A stretch of DNA of 64,000 nt from Paraburkholderia dinghuensis (GCF_003837865.1 NZ_RQIS01000022.1:1-64000), one strand, 5' to 3'. Shown: positions 16,270-25,682, counted from the stretch's first letter. Translations and numbers: made by a program. Notes: generated by a model from the letters alone, not told the origin.

Positions 16270-17052
16270 TCATGGGGCGAGCCCAAAGCCATCATCGGCG
16301 GAAATGATCGAGCCGTTCATGAAAGCGGACTCGTCGGCGGCCAGCAACAGCAGCAGGCCGTCCAGATCTTCAGGCGTGCCGACGCGATGACGCGGCAGCA
16401 TCGAGATGAGCTTCTGGCCCTGTTCGGTCGCCCAGTGGTGATGGTTGATTTCGGTGTCGATGTAGCCCGGGCAGATCGCGTTCACGTTGATCCCGTAGCG
16501 GCCCCATTCGAGGGCCATCGACTTCGTCATATGCACGACGGCAGCCTTGCTGATCGAATAGAGGCCGATCTGCGGCAGCACACGCAACCCCGCCACGGAC
16601 GCGATATTGATGATCCGGTACGCCGGCTTCGGGCCGCCGCCGTTACCGCGCATGATCATGCGCTTCGCCACTTCCTGCGCGACGAAAAATGCGCCGCGGG
16701 TATTGGTGTCGAACACGTACTCGAAATCGGCGGGCGTCACGTCCGCCAGCTTCTGCGTGGTCGAAACGCCGGAATTGTTGACGAGGATGTCGATGGTCCC
16801 CGCCTCGGTCTCCGCATGCGCAACGGCCGACCGGATGCTCTGGTAGTCCGTCACATCGAGCGAAACGACATGCGCGGCACCGCCGTCCGCCTCGATCTCG
16901 GCGCGTAGCTCCTTGAGCCGCTCGACGCGCCGACTCGCCAGCACGACCTTCGCGCCGGCCTGAGAGAGCACACGGGCAAAACGCTTGCCGAGCCCACTCG
17001 ACGCGCCGGTGATCATCGCCACCTTGCCTTCCAGATTGATCGAGCGGCCCAT
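16270..17052 (-). CDS. Short-chain dehydrogenase/reductase (SDR)
   Basis: 260-aa NAD(P)-dependent classical SDR. Cofactor motif GASSGLGKR near residues 16-24, NNSGV near 95, catalytic Ser in NIASVAG, and YSISK near 165-169 give the Ser-Tyr-Lys set. The frame extends 51 codons upstream, but the start at 17052 follows AGGAA and gives the family N-terminus (MGRSINLEGK). The gene is divergent from ETF-QO and followed by a thioesterase; a 3-hydroxyacyl-CoA dehydrogenase-like role would fit, but the substrate cannot be read from sequence. Confidence 0.88.
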   Translation of the reverse strand: MGRSINLEGKVAMITGASSGLGKRFARVLSQAGAKVVLASRRVERLKELRAEIEADGGAAHVVSLDVTDYQSIRSAVAHAETEAGTIDILVNNSGVSTTQKLADVTPADFEYVFDTNTRGAFFVAQEVAKRMIMRGNGGGPKPAYRIINIASVAGLRVLPQIGLYSISKAAVVHMTKSMALEWGRYGINVNAICPGYIDTEINHHHWATEQGQKLISMLPRHRVGTPEDLDGLLLLLAADESAFMNGSIISADDGFGLAP

Positions 17053-17227
17053 TTGCGGTTCCTGTTCAAGTATGGAGAAACGCCCATGCCGGCTATCGGC
17101 GCCAGGCGGGCGTTTCTGGAAAAAATAGAACGGTCGTGCTAATGTCGGTATCTCCGGTTGCAGCCCGGGGTGGGTTACCCGACAATACGAACCCGAAAAA
17201 AGCATTCTAATGGCAAGAGGAGCACTG

Positions 17228-18901
17228 ATGACCCCTGCAAGTCTTTTGGAGCAATACGGCCCGCGTGAGTCGATGGAATACGACGTGGTGATCGTAGGCG
17301 GCGGCCCGGCGGGCCTGTCGGCGGCGATCCGCCTGAAGCAGCTGGCTCAGGAAAAAGGCGTCGAGATCGGTGTCTGCGTCCTCGAAAAAGGCTCGGAAAT
17401 CGGGGCGCATATCCTCTCGGGTGCGGTCATGGACCCGCGCGCGCTCAATGAACTGATCCCCGACTGGAAGGAACAGGGCGCGCCGCTCACCGTGCCTGTC
17501 ACCGAAGACAAGTTCCTTTTCCTTTCGGAAACCGGCGCGAAAGCGGTGCCCAACTGGGCGTTGCCGGAGAACTTCAAGAACCACGGCAACTACGTCATCA
17601 GCCTCGCGAACGTCACCCGCTGGCTGGGCCAGCAGGCCGAGGCGCTGGGCGTGGAGATCTTCCCGGGCTTCCCGGCCGCCGAGGTGCTCTATAACGACGA
17701 CGGTTCGGTGAAGGGCGTCGCCACCGGCAACATGGGCATCGGCAAGGACGGCGAGCCGACCGAGAACTTCCAGCTCGGCATGGAGCTGCACGCGAAGTAC
17801 ACGCTGTTCTGCGAAGGCTGCCGCGGACATCTGGGCCGGCAGCTCAACGAGAAGCTCAAGCTCGGCAAGGATTCGGATCCGCAGGTCTACGGCATCGGCA
17901 TCAAGGAACTCTGGGAAATCGATCCGGCGAAGCACCAGCCGGGCCTGGTGGTCCACACGGCCGGCTGGCCGCTGGAATCGGACACCTACGGCGGCTCGTT
18001 CCTCTATCACATCGACAACAACCAGGTGATGGTCGGTTTCGTCGTCGGCCTCGCCTATACGAATCCGTACCTCTCGCCGTTCGAGGAATTCCAGCGCTAC
18101 AAGACGCACCCGGCAATCCGCAAGTTCCTCGAAGGCGGCAAGCGCGTGTCCTATGGTGCGCGGGCGATCACGGCGGGCGGCCTGACGTCGCTGCCGAAGC
18201 TCACGTTCCCGGGTGGCGCGCTCGTCGGCGACGATGCGGGCTTCCTGAACGCCTCGCGCATCAAGGGCAGCCACGCCGCGATCAAGACCGGCATGCTGGC
18301 CGCCGAGGCGGCGTTCGACGCCGTGCAGGCCGGCCGCCAGCACGACGAACTCACGGCCTACCCCGAAGCGTTCCGGCAGTCGTGGCTGCACGACGAGCTG
18401 TACAAGGCGCGCAACTTCAAGCAGTGGATGAGCAAGGGCCTGTACCTCGGCACGCTGATGGTGGGCATCGAGCAGAAGCTCTTCGGCGGCAAGGTGCCGT
18501 GGACGCTGCATCACCAGCATCGCGACAACGAGATGCTGAAACCGGCGTCGCAGTGCAAGCCGATCGAGTATCCGAAGCCCGATGGCAAGCTCACCTTCGA
18601 CCGCCTGTCTTCGGTGTTCATTTCCAATACGAATCACGAGGAAAACCAGCCGGCGCACCTGACGCTGAAGGATACGAGCGTGCCGGTCGATGTGAACCTG
18701 CGTACGTATGCGGGCCCCGAGGCACGATTCTGCCCGGCGGCGGTATACGAGTTCGTGAAGAACGACGACGGCAGCGACCGTCTGCAGATCAACGCGCAGA
18801 ACTGCGTGCACTGCAAGACCTGCGATATCAAGGACCCGACGCAGAACATCGTGTGGGTCACGCCGGAAGGCGGCGGCGGGCCGAACTACCCGAACATGTA
18901 A
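17228..18901 (+). CDS. Electron transfer flavoprotein-ubiquinone oxidoreductase
   Basis: 557-aa membrane-associated flavoprotein that passes electrons from ETF (fatty-acid, amino-acid and choline-related dehydrogenases) to ubiquinone. FAD-binding DVVIVGGGPAGLSAA starts near residue 19. The C-terminal 4Fe-4S site uses FCPAAVYEF and NCVHCKTCDIKDP (last ~60 residues). The start at 17228 is preferred to the ATG at 17210 because AGAGGAG precedes it. It is divergent from an SDR/thioesterase pair, consistent with a beta-oxidation setting, and is followed by a terminator. Confidence 0.96.
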   Translation: MTPASLLEQYGPRESMEYDVVIVGGGPAGLSAAIRLKQLAQEKGVEIGVCVLEKGSEIGAHILSGAVMDPRALNELIPDWKEQGAPLTVPVTEDKFLFLSETGAKAVPNWALPENFKNHGNYVISLANVTRWLGQQAEALGVEIFPGFPAAEVLYNDDGSVKGVATGNMGIGKDGEPTENFQLGMELHAKYTLFCEGCRGHLGRQLNEKLKLGKDSDPQVYGIGIKELWEIDPAKHQPGLVVHTAGWPLESDTYGGSFLYHIDNNQVMVGFVVGLAYTNPYLSPFEEFQRYKTHPAIRKFLEGGKRVSYGARAITAGGLTSLPKLTFPGGALVGDDAGFLNASRIKGSHAAIKTGMLAAEAAFDAVQAGRQHDELTAYPEAFRQSWLHDELYKARNFKQWMSKGLYLGTLMVGIEQKLFGGKVPWTLHHQHRDNEMLKPASQCKPIEYPKPDGKLTFDRLSSVFISNTNHEENQPAHLTLKDTSVPVDVNLRTYAGPEARFCPAAVYEFVKNDDGSDRLQINAQNCVHCKTCDIKDPTQNIVWVTPEGGGGPNYPNM

Positions 18902-18956
18902 TTCGCCTGCAGTTCGGGCATCGACGCTGTTGCGATGCCCACGACGCTCTCCCCAT

Positions 18957-18984
18957 AAAAAACGCCGCATTACGCGGCGTTTTT
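18957..18984 (+). terminator. Terminator between ETF-QO and aroC (bidirectional)
   Basis: ACGCCGC (18962-18968) pairs with GCGGCGT (18974-18980), flanked by six A and five T residues. It separates two convergent genes and can serve both. Confidence 0.85.
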
Positions 18985-19005
18985 CATTATCGGCTCAAGC
19001 GTGGC

Positions 19006-20106
19006 TCATTCGTCGCTGGCCGCGATCTTCGGCGTCGTCACGACGACGTCACCGCACTGCGCACGATGGCGCAACGCATGGTCGATCAGTACGAGCGCGA
19101 GCATGGCCTCGGCGATCGGCGTAGCACGGATGCCCACGCACGGATCGTGGCGGCCGAACGTCTCGACGCTCGCGGCCGTACCCGCCTTGTCGATCGAACG
19201 GCGCGGCGTGCGAATGCTCGACGTCGGCTTGATCGCGATCGAGACGGTGATGTCCTGCCCAGTCGTTATCCCGCCGAGGACGCCACCCGCGTGGTTGCCG
19301 TGGAAGCCGTTGGGCGTGAGTTCGTCGCCATGGACCGAGCCGCGCTGCGCGACGCTCGCAAAGCCCGCGCCGATCTCGACACCCTTCACCGCGTTGATGC
19401 CCATCATCGCGTGCGCGATGTCGGCGTCGAGGCGGTCGAAGAGCGGCTCGCCCCAGCCCACCGGCACGCCCGATGCCACCACGTTGATGCGCGCGCCGAT
19501 CGAATCGCCGTCCTTGCGCAATGCATCCATGTAGTCTTCGAGCTGCGGGACGATGTCGGCGTTCGGCACGAAAAACGGGTTCTCCGGCACGTGCTTCCAG
19601 TCGACGAACGGCACGTCGATTTCGCCGAGCGCCGCCATGTAGCCTCGCACTTCGACGCCAAAGCGCTCGCGCAGCCACTTCTTCGCCACGGCGCCCGCCG
19701 CGACAGTCGGCGCCGTCAGGCGCGCCGACGAGCGGCCGCCGCCGCGATAGTCGCGAATGCCGTACTTCTGCCAGTACGTGTAGTCGGCGTGGCCAGGCCG
19801 GAAGGTCTCGGCGATATTGCCGTAGTCCTTGCTGCGCTGGTCCGTGTTGCGGATCAGCAGCGCGATCGGCGTACCGGTCGTCGTGCCTTCGAACACGCCC
19901 GACAGGATCTCGACCTTGTCCTCTTCCTGGCGCTGCGTGACGTGACGCGACGTGCCGGGGCGGCGACGGTCCAGGTCATGCTGGATGTCGGCCTCGGTTA
20001 GCGCCATGCCGGGCGGGCAGCCGTCGATGACGCAGCCGATGGCCGGACCATGGGATTCGCCAAAGGTGGTGACGGTGAAAAGCGTACCGAGCGTGTTGCC
20101 GGACAT
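19006..20106 (-). CDS. aroC: Chorismate synthase
   Basis: 366-aa FMN-dependent lyase that converts EPSP to chorismate, the last step of the shikimate pathway. Family signatures are GESHGPAIGCVIDGCPPG (12-29) and RPGHADYTYWQKYGIRDYRGGG near 103-124, with RDYRGGGRSSAR as the classical motif. Length matches the family (about 360 aa). It lies 95 bp downstream of the MFS-acyltransferase gene on the same strand. Confidence 0.97.
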   Translation of the reverse strand: MSGNTLGTLFTVTTFGESHGPAIGCVIDGCPPGMALTEADIQHDLDRRRPGTSRHVTQRQEEDKVEILSGVFEGTTTGTPIALLIRNTDQRSKDYGNIAETFRPGHADYTYWQKYGIRDYRGGGRSSARLTAPTVAAGAVAKKWLRERFGVEVRGYMAALGEIDVPFVDWKHVPENPFFVPNADIVPQLEDYMDALRKDGDSIGARINVVASGVPVGWGEPLFDRLDADIAHAMMGINAVKGVEIGAGFASVAQRGSVHGDELTPNGFHGNHAGGVLGGITTGQDITVSIAIKPTSSIRTPRRSIDKAGTAASVETFGRHDPCVGIRATPIAEAMLALVLIDHALRHRAQCGDVVVTTPKIAASDE

Positions 20107-20201
20107 GGCAGTCGTCCAAAGAAAATCGGGGAATCCAGCATTATGCCAGCCTGAGCGGCCCGCCGCCCGCGCTTCAGGCCGGGGCGGTCGGTGCCTCTTC
20201 C

Positions 20202-22169
20202 CTACCGCCGCGCCCCGCGCAATTCAGCGACGGTTTCCTGCAATCGTTCGAGCGTCACTTCGTCAGGCGCAATCGGCTCGCCCACCGCCAGCGTGAGGCG
20301 GCTAGCCAAAGCGCGCCGCGCCGGACGCGGCTGATCCGAAACCGCCCCGCGCGAAAACACGCTGCCCCACAGCCCGCGTAGCGCCATCGGCACGACGGGC
20401 ACCGGCGAGCGCCTGAGCACCTCCGTCACACCGTGGCGGAACGGGTTCATATCGCCCGTCTTCGTGAGTTTGCCTTCGGGAAAGATGCAGACGAGGTCGC
20501 CGTCGGCCAGTGCCGCAGCGCACGCGTCATAAGCTGCCGTGAGTTGCGCGGCGTCCTCGTGCGCGGGCGCGATCGGAATCGCCTTCGCGTGCCGAAACAC
20601 CCAGCCGAGGAACGGGTTCCGGAAGATCTGGTGATCCATCACGAAGCGGATCGGTCGCGGGCTTTCGGCCATGATGACGATCGCATCGACGTAACTCACG
20701 TGGTTGCAGACCAGCACCGCCGGACCCTTGACCGGAATGTGCTCGGCGTGGACGAGCCGCACGCGATAGAACGTATGCACGAGCACCCACGCGATGAAGC
20801 GCAGCAGGAACTCCGGCACGAGCGTATAGATGTACGCCGCGACGACGATGTTCAGAAGCGCAGTCGTGAGAAAGATGCCCGGAATGCCGACGCCCGCGTT
20901 GCTGAGCGCCATCGCCATCAGCGCGGACACGATCATGAAGAGCGCGTTGAGAATGTTGTTCGCGGCGATGATGCGGGCGCGATGGCTCGGCTCGCTGCGG
21001 CTCTGGATCAGCGCGTAGAGCGGCACGCTGTAGAAGCCGCCGAACATCGCGAGCAGGAACAGATCCGCGAGCACGCGCCAGTGCGCGGCGACGCCGAGAA
21101 ATTCGCCGACCGACAGCAGATGCGGCGCCGCGGGCAGCGCATGACTCGCGAAAAAAAGATCGATGCCGAACACGCTCATGCCGATCGAGCCGAGTGGCAC
21201 GAGCCCGATCTCGATGCGCCGCCGCGAGAGCCGCTCGCAGAGCAGCGAGCCGAGGCCTATACCCAGCGAGAACATGGCGAGCAGCACCGTCACGACGCCG
21301 GAGTCGGCCGACAACACGTCCTTCGCGAAATTGAAGAACGACGAGAGAAACGTCGCGCCGAAGAACCACAGCCACGAGATACCAAGGAGGCTCAGGAACA
21401 CCGTGCGGTTGCCGTGGGCGAGTCGCAGGTTACGCCAGGTTTCGGAGACCGGATTCCAGTTGATGCGCAGTCCCGGCTGCGAAGGCGCACAGGGCGGCAC
21501 GAATGCCGACGCCACGCGCCCGACGATCGCCACGCCAATGCACAACGCACCCAGCCACACGGCGCCGGCGGGCGTGCCGCCGCCCGCGCCGGCATCCGTC
21601 GCGCCGATTCCGGCCGCCACGCCACCGATAATCGTCCCAAGCAGTATCGCGACGAACGTGCCCATTTCGACGAGCCCGTTGCCGCCGACGAGTTCATCCG
21701 TGCTGAGATTCTGCGGAAGATACGCATACTTGACGGGCCCGAACACCGTCGAATGGACGCCCATCAGGAACGTGCATGCGTAGAGAAGCGGCGCACTATG
21801 CAGCCAGAAACCCGTTGCGCCGACCAGCATCACGGCGATCTCGAAAGTCTTGACCCAGCGCGCGAGCATCGCTTTGTCGTACTTGTCGGCGATCTGGCCC
21901 GCGGTGGCGGAAAAGAGCACGAATGGGGCGATGAAGATCGCCGAAATGAGGAATGCAACGGTTTTCGGATCGACGCCGGAAAACCGCGCCGCCTGATACG
22001 TGACGAGCGACGTGAAACCAATCTTGAACACGTTGTCGTTCATCGCGCCGAGGAACTGTGTCCAGAAGAAAGGCGCGAAGCGCCGCTCGCGCAGCAGCGT
22101 GAATTGCGACGCATGCCCGGTGCGTTCGCGCGTGGCGTCGCTCGTAGCAGGGATCGGACGATCGTTCAT
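20202..22169 (-). CDS. Fusion of an MFS transporter (LplT-like) and a 1-acylglycerol-phosphate acyltransferase domain
   Basis: 655-aa inner-membrane protein. Residues ~20-440 form an MFS-type transporter with about 12 membrane segments. Residues ~455-655 form a PlsC-type acyltransferase with NHVSYVD (HX4D catalytic motif) and FPEGKLTKTG. The combination matches two-thirds of the Aas-LplT system for lysophospholipid flipping and re-acylation; the acyl-ACP synthetase domain found in some homologues is absent. It probably recycles lysophospholipids from the outer leaflet. aroC follows 95 bp downstream. Confidence 0.88.
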   Translation of the reverse strand: MNDRPIPATSDATRERTGHASQFTLLRERRFAPFFWTQFLGAMNDNVFKIGFTSLVTYQAARFSGVDPKTVAFLISAIFIAPFVLFSATAGQIADKYDKAMLARWVKTFEIAVMLVGATGFWLHSAPLLYACTFLMGVHSTVFGPVKYAYLPQNLSTDELVGGNGLVEMGTFVAILLGTIIGGVAAGIGATDAGAGGGTPAGAVWLGALCIGVAIVGRVASAFVPPCAPSQPGLRINWNPVSETWRNLRLAHGNRTVFLSLLGISWLWFFGATFLSSFFNFAKDVLSADSGVVTVLLAMFSLGIGLGSLLCERLSRRRIEIGLVPLGSIGMSVFGIDLFFASHALPAAPHLLSVGEFLGVAAHWRVLADLFLLAMFGGFYSVPLYALIQSRSEPSHRARIIAANNILNALFMIVSALMAMALSNAGVGIPGIFLTTALLNIVVAAYIYTLVPEFLLRFIAWVLVHTFYRVRLVHAEHIPVKGPAVLVCNHVSYVDAIVIMAESPRPIRFVMDHQIFRNPFLGWVFRHAKAIPIAPAHEDAAQLTAAYDACAAALADGDLVCIFPEGKLTKTGDMNPFRHGVTEVLRRSPVPVVPMALRGLWGSVFSRGAVSDQPRPARRALASRLTLAVGEPIAPDEVTLERLQETVAELRGARR

Positions 22170-22214
22170 CGAAAGCAGCCCGGATCTGACAGAAGTTAAG
22201 GGGGCTCAGACGCG

Positions 22215-22241
22215 AAAAAGCGCGCCTGACGCGCGCTTTTT
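22215..22241 (-). terminator. Terminator after the CBS-domain gene (bidirectional)
   Basis: AAAAAGCGCGC (22215-22225) pairs with GCGCGCTTTTT (22231-22241) around a five-base loop; the minus strand ends in T5. It lies between the CBS-protein stop and the start of the transporter-acyltransferase gene. Confidence 0.85.
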
Positions 22242-22272
22242 CATGTTCGAAGCGAAGAACGCTTGACGCCGA

Positions 22273-22728
22273 TTATCGCGCCACGTGGCGCTCCTCCTCG
22301 GGCCAGTCGCGGATATACGCTTTCAGCAGACGATTCTCGAAGTCCTGCGCCTCCACCACCGCCTTCGCGACGTCGTAAAACGAAATCACGCCCATCAGCG
22401 CACGGCTCTCCATCACCGGCAGATAGCGCACGTGATGCTCGAGCATGATGCGGCGGACTTCGTCGACATCGGTTTCCGGCGTGCAGGAGATGGGATGATC
22501 GTCCATGACCTTGCGGATCGTCGAGGTGCCGACCGTGCCGCCGTTCGCACGCAACGTGAGGATAACCTCGCGGAATGTCAGCATGCCGACAAGATCGCCA
22601 TACTCCATCACGACCAGCGAGCCGATGTCGTGCTCGGCCATGGTCGTGACTGCGTCCTGCAACAAGGTGTCGGGCGTGACGGTGAAGAGCACGTTGCCCT
22701 TGACCTTGAGGATGTCGCTCACGCGCAT
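22273..22728 (-). CDS. CBS-domain pair protein
   Basis: 151-aa cytosolic protein consisting of two CBS domains (about 8-65 and 75-132), which usually bind adenine nucleotides or SAM as energy or metabolite sensors. It begins MRVSDILKVKG; ITPDTLLQDAV-like and DDHPISCTPETDVDE segments mark the two repeats. A frame extension of 59 codons upstream is rejected because AGGAGA lies directly upstream of the ATG at 22728. No partner enzyme is fused, so its effector target is unknown. Confidence 0.9.
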   Translation of the reverse strand: MRVSDILKVKGNVLFTVTPDTLLQDAVTTMAEHDIGSLVVMEYGDLVGMLTFREVILTLRANGGTVGTSTIRKVMDDHPISCTPETDVDEVRRIMLEHHVRYLPVMESRALMGVISFYDVAKAVVEAQDFENRLLKAYIRDWPEEERHVAR

Positions 22729-23010
22729 GATGTGTCTCCTGGAAATGCCGCGTAAATAGGGGGAGATGCTGAATAGATACCTACCTGTTTTCGATCCTAG
22801 CGGAAAGGCTGCCAAAAGGAAAGCAAACGGGCTGCGGCATGCAAACCTGATCAGAACCGCGCCACTAGCCCATCCGTCCCGAAAAATCCGCCACGCGGAA
22901 CCCATCTGCAGGCCGTCGCGCGAGGAAAGCCCCTGGCCGCGCGCCCAAGCGATGTTACGATTGCCTCACCTGATCTCCGACGCCGGCCAGGCGCCGGCCG
23001 CGCCGCCACG

Positions 23011-24339
23011 ATGCCCGATACCCGTTTCGATACGCTCGCGCTGCATGCCGGCGCGGCACCCGACCCCGCCACCGGCGCCCGTGCGACGCCGATCTACCAG
23101 ACCACCTCGTTCAGCTTCCGCGATACCGACCACGCCGCCGCGCTCTTCAACATGGAGCGCGCGGGCCATGTCTATTCGCGGATCTCGAACCCCACGGTCG
23201 CCGTTTTCGAAGAGCGCGTCGCCGCGCTCGAGGGCGGCGCGGGCGCGATCGGCACCGCGAGCGGCCAGGCCGCACTGCATCTCGCGATTGCCACGTTGAT
23301 GGGCGCGGGCGCGCACATCGTCGCGTCGGCGGCGCTGTACGGCGGCTCGCACAACCTGCTCGATTACACGCTGCGTCGCTTCGGCATCGAGACGACCTTC
23401 GTCAAACCCGGCGACCTCGACGCGTGGCGCGCCGCGCTACGCCCCAACACGCGACTTCTCTTCGGAGAGACGCTCGGCAATCCGGGCCTCGACGTGCTCG
23501 ACATCGCCGCCGTCGCTCAGATCGCGCACGATCATCGCGTGCCGCTCCTCGTCGATTCCACTTTCACGACGCCCTGGCTGCTGCGCCCCTTCGAACACGG
23601 TGCCGACTTCGTCTATCACTCGGCGACGAAATTCCTCGGCGGCCACGGCACGACGATCGGCGGCGTGCTCGTCGATGGCGGCACGTTCGACTTCGAGGCG
23701 TCGGGCCGCTTTCCGGAGTTCACCGAACCGTACGCAGGCTTTCACGGCATGGTGTTCGCCGAAGAGAGCACGGTCGCGCCTTTCTTGCTGCGCGCGCGCC
23801 GCGAGGGCTTGCGCGACTTCGGCGCGTGCCTGCACCCCCAGGCGGCGTGGCAATTGCTTCAGGGTATCGAAACGCTACCGCTGCGCATGGAACGGCACGT
23901 CGCCAATACGCGGCGCATCGTCGAGTTTCTCGTCGCGAACGAGGCGGTCGAATCGGTCGCGTATCCCGAATTGCCGGACCACCCCGATCACGCGCTCGCA
24001 CAACACATGCTGCCGCGCGGCGCAGGCGCCGTGTTCAGCTTCAACCTGCGTGGCACACGCGAGGCGGGCAAACGCTTCATCGAATCGCTGTCGCTTTTCT
24101 CGCATCTCGCGAACGTCGGCGACGCGCGTTCGCTCGTGATCCATCCCGCCTCGACGACGCATTTCCGCATGGACGCGACCGCCCTCGCCGCGGCTGGCAT
24201 CACGGAAGGGACGATCCGCCTCTCAATCGGACTTGAAGATCCCGACGACCTCATCGACGACCTCAAACGCGCGCTCAAGGCGTCGCAGAAGGCCGCGTCC
24301 AGCGCACGCGCGAAGACGGCTGGCAAGGAGGTGTCATGA
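23011..24339 (+). CDS. metY: O-acetylhomoserine aminocarboxypropyltransferase (sulfhydrylase)
   Basis: 442-aa PLP enzyme of the Cys/Met-metabolism family making homocysteine from O-acetylhomoserine and sulfide (or methionine from methanethiol). The N-terminus FDTLALHAGAAPDPATGARA and PLP lysine K207 in SATKFLGGHG are diagnostic; the long form (about 430-445 aa) separates it from MetB/MetZ. The last codons overlap an alpha/beta hydrolase gene by 4 bp (ATGA). The 282-bp upstream gap shows no SAM-riboswitch core that I can recognise. Confidence 0.92.
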   Translation: MPDTRFDTLALHAGAAPDPATGARATPIYQTTSFSFRDTDHAAALFNMERAGHVYSRISNPTVAVFEERVAALEGGAGAIGTASGQAALHLAIATLMGAGAHIVASAALYGGSHNLLDYTLRRFGIETTFVKPGDLDAWRAALRPNTRLLFGETLGNPGLDVLDIAAVAQIAHDHRVPLLVDSTFTTPWLLRPFEHGADFVYHSATKFLGGHGTTIGGVLVDGGTFDFEASGRFPEFTEPYAGFHGMVFAEESTVAPFLLRARREGLRDFGACLHPQAAWQLLQGIETLPLRMERHVANTRRIVEFLVANEAVESVAYPELPDHPDHALAQHMLPRGAGAVFSFNLRGTREAGKRFIESLSLFSHLANVGDARSLVIHPASTTHFRMDATALAAAGITEGTIRLSIGLEDPDDLIDDLKRALKASQKAASSARAKTAGKEVS

Positions 24340-25154
24340 TCGTCGATGTGCAAGGCAAGCCGGTCTACGCCTACACCGGTACGCGAGCGTTCGATGCGGC
24401 GCGGCCTGTCGCCGTGTTCGTCCACGGCGCCGAGCACGATCACAGCGTCTGGGGCCTGCAATCGCGCTACTTCGCGCATCACGGCTTTTCCGTACTCGCC
24501 GTCGATCTGCCCGGCCACATGCGCAGCGCGGGCCCCGCGCTCACGAGCATCGGTGCGCTTGCCGACTGGCTCGCCGCGCTGCTCGATGCACTCGGCGTGC
24601 GCGAGGCGTTCGTCGCGGGACACAGCATGGGCTCGCTCGTCGCGCTCGAATTCGCGGCACGCCATCCGGAGCGCGTGCGCCGCGTGGCGCTCCTCGCCAC
24701 CGCGTTTCCGATGACGGTATCGCCGATGCTGCTCGATGCCGCCCGCGAGCGCGAGCCCGAAGCGATCGCGCTCGTGAACCAGTGGTCGCATTCGACGCTT
24801 GCTGCGAAGCCGTCCAGTCCTGGCCCGGGCTTCTGGCTACGCGGCGTGAACCAGCGGCTGATGGAGCGCGTTTCGGCGCGCGGCGAGCCGCAACTCTTCC
24901 ATACCGATTTCGCGGCCTGCAACGATTACGCGGACGGACTCGCGAGCGCGGCGAAGGTGCGCTGCCCGGTGCGGTTCGTGGTGGGACGGCTCGACGCGAT
25001 GACGCCGCCGCGCGCAGCGCGCGCGATCGCCGATGCGCTCGCACAAGCCGGCGTGCCGGTGGACACGGTAACGCTCGACGCGGGCCACGCGCTGATGACC
25101 GAGCAGCCGGACGCGACGCTCGACGCGCTCTACACGTTTGCCGTGCATCCATAG
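24336..25154 (+). CDS. Alpha/beta-fold hydrolase translationally coupled to metY
   Basis: 272-aa cytosolic hydrolase. Oxyanion region FVHGAEHDHSVW near 28-39, nucleophile elbow GHSMGS near 95-100, acid in GRLDAM and catalytic His in DAGHALM near 250. Its ATG overlaps the metY stop (ATGA), implying translational coupling and a related role, perhaps on an ester or thioester linked to homocysteine metabolism. It lacks the long homoserine O-acetyltransferase architecture, so it is not an obvious MetX. Confidence 0.85.
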   Translation: MIVDVQGKPVYAYTGTRAFDAARPVAVFVHGAEHDHSVWGLQSRYFAHHGFSVLAVDLPGHMRSAGPALTSIGALADWLAALLDALGVREAFVAGHSMGSLVALEFAARHPERVRRVALLATAFPMTVSPMLLDAAREREPEAIALVNQWSHSTLAAKPSSPGPGFWLRGVNQRLMERVSARGEPQLFHTDFAACNDYADGLASAAKVRCPVRFVVGRLDAMTPPRAARAIADALAQAGVPVDTVTLDAGHALMTEQPDATLDALYTFAVHP

Positions 25155-25306
25155 GCCATCGAGCACGGGAAAGCATGGAGGCGTGCGAGCCGCCAGGTCG
25201 GCTTGCGCCACCCGACAGATCGCCGGAAAATGGGGTTGCCTTGCAGGATGGTTGCCGCAGCGTCCGGACAGCGCGCGAAGCACGCCGCCGCACAAAGGAG
25301 GAGACG

Positions 25307-25627
25307 ATGAATCACGCAACCCACACCGAGCACTTCGCAAATTTCGCGGAGTTCTATCCGTACTATCTGAGCGAACATCGCAATCTCACGTCGCGGCGCC
25401 TGCACTTCATCGGCTCACTGGGCGTGATCGGCTGCCTCGCCATGGCCATCGCCACCGGCGTGTGGCTCTGGCTGCCGGCGGCAGTCGTTTGCGGCTACGG
25501 GTTCGCCTGGGTGGGCCACTTCGCGTTCGAGAAGAACCGCCCGGCCACCTTTCGTCACCCCATCTACAGCTTGATGGGCGACTGGGTGATGTTCTCGGAT
25601 ATCTGCCGCGGAAAGATCTCGCTCTAG
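25307..25627 (+). CDS. Mpo1-like (DUF962) small membrane protein
   Basis: 106-aa protein with a strong AAAGGAGGAG site upstream. It has two hydrophobic segments at about residues 35-55 and 58-70 and the conserved HRNLTSRRLHFIGS (24-37) and HFAFEKNRPATFRHP (74-88) elements of the DUF962/Mpo1 family. Yeast Mpo1 is an iron-dependent dioxygenase acting on 2-hydroxy fatty acids, and the family's His residues are conserved here. Bacterial function is not established. It lies 152 bp downstream of the hydrolase gene and converges with the YihY gene. Confidence 0.8.
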   Translation: MNHATHTEHFANFAEFYPYYLSEHRNLTSRRLHFIGSLGVIGCLAMAIATGVWLWLPAAVVCGYGFAWVGHFAFEKNRPATFRHPIYSLMGDWVMFSDICRGKISL

Positions 25628-25651
25628 ATCTACAGGCCGCCAGCACTGCGG

Positions 25652-25678
25652 CCGCGCAATCGCCGCAATCGCCGCAAT
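25652..25678. repeat. Short 9-bp tandem repeat between convergent genes
   Basis: CGCCGCAAT is present at 25661-25669 and 25670-25678, with a degenerate copy (CCGCGCAAT) at 25652-25660. It lies in the 55-bp gap between the DUF962 and YihY genes. It is too small to suggest a function and may simply be slippage. Confidence 0.6.
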
Positions 25679-25682
25679 CACA

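Noticed and set aside
17207..18970. Minus-strand frame of 587 codons opposite ETF-QO
   Set aside because: Antisense shadow; ETF-QO has clear FAD and 4Fe-4S motifs on the plus strand and the antisense translation resembles nothing.
20433..22199. Plus-strand frame of 588 codons opposite the transporter-acyltransferase gene
   Set aside because: Antisense shadow; the opposite strand has membrane segments and the HX4D motif.
22729..23010. SAM riboswitch upstream of metY
   Set aside because: No recognisable SAM-I, SAM-II or SAH core sequence was seen by eye; a covariance-model search would be needed to exclude divergent types.
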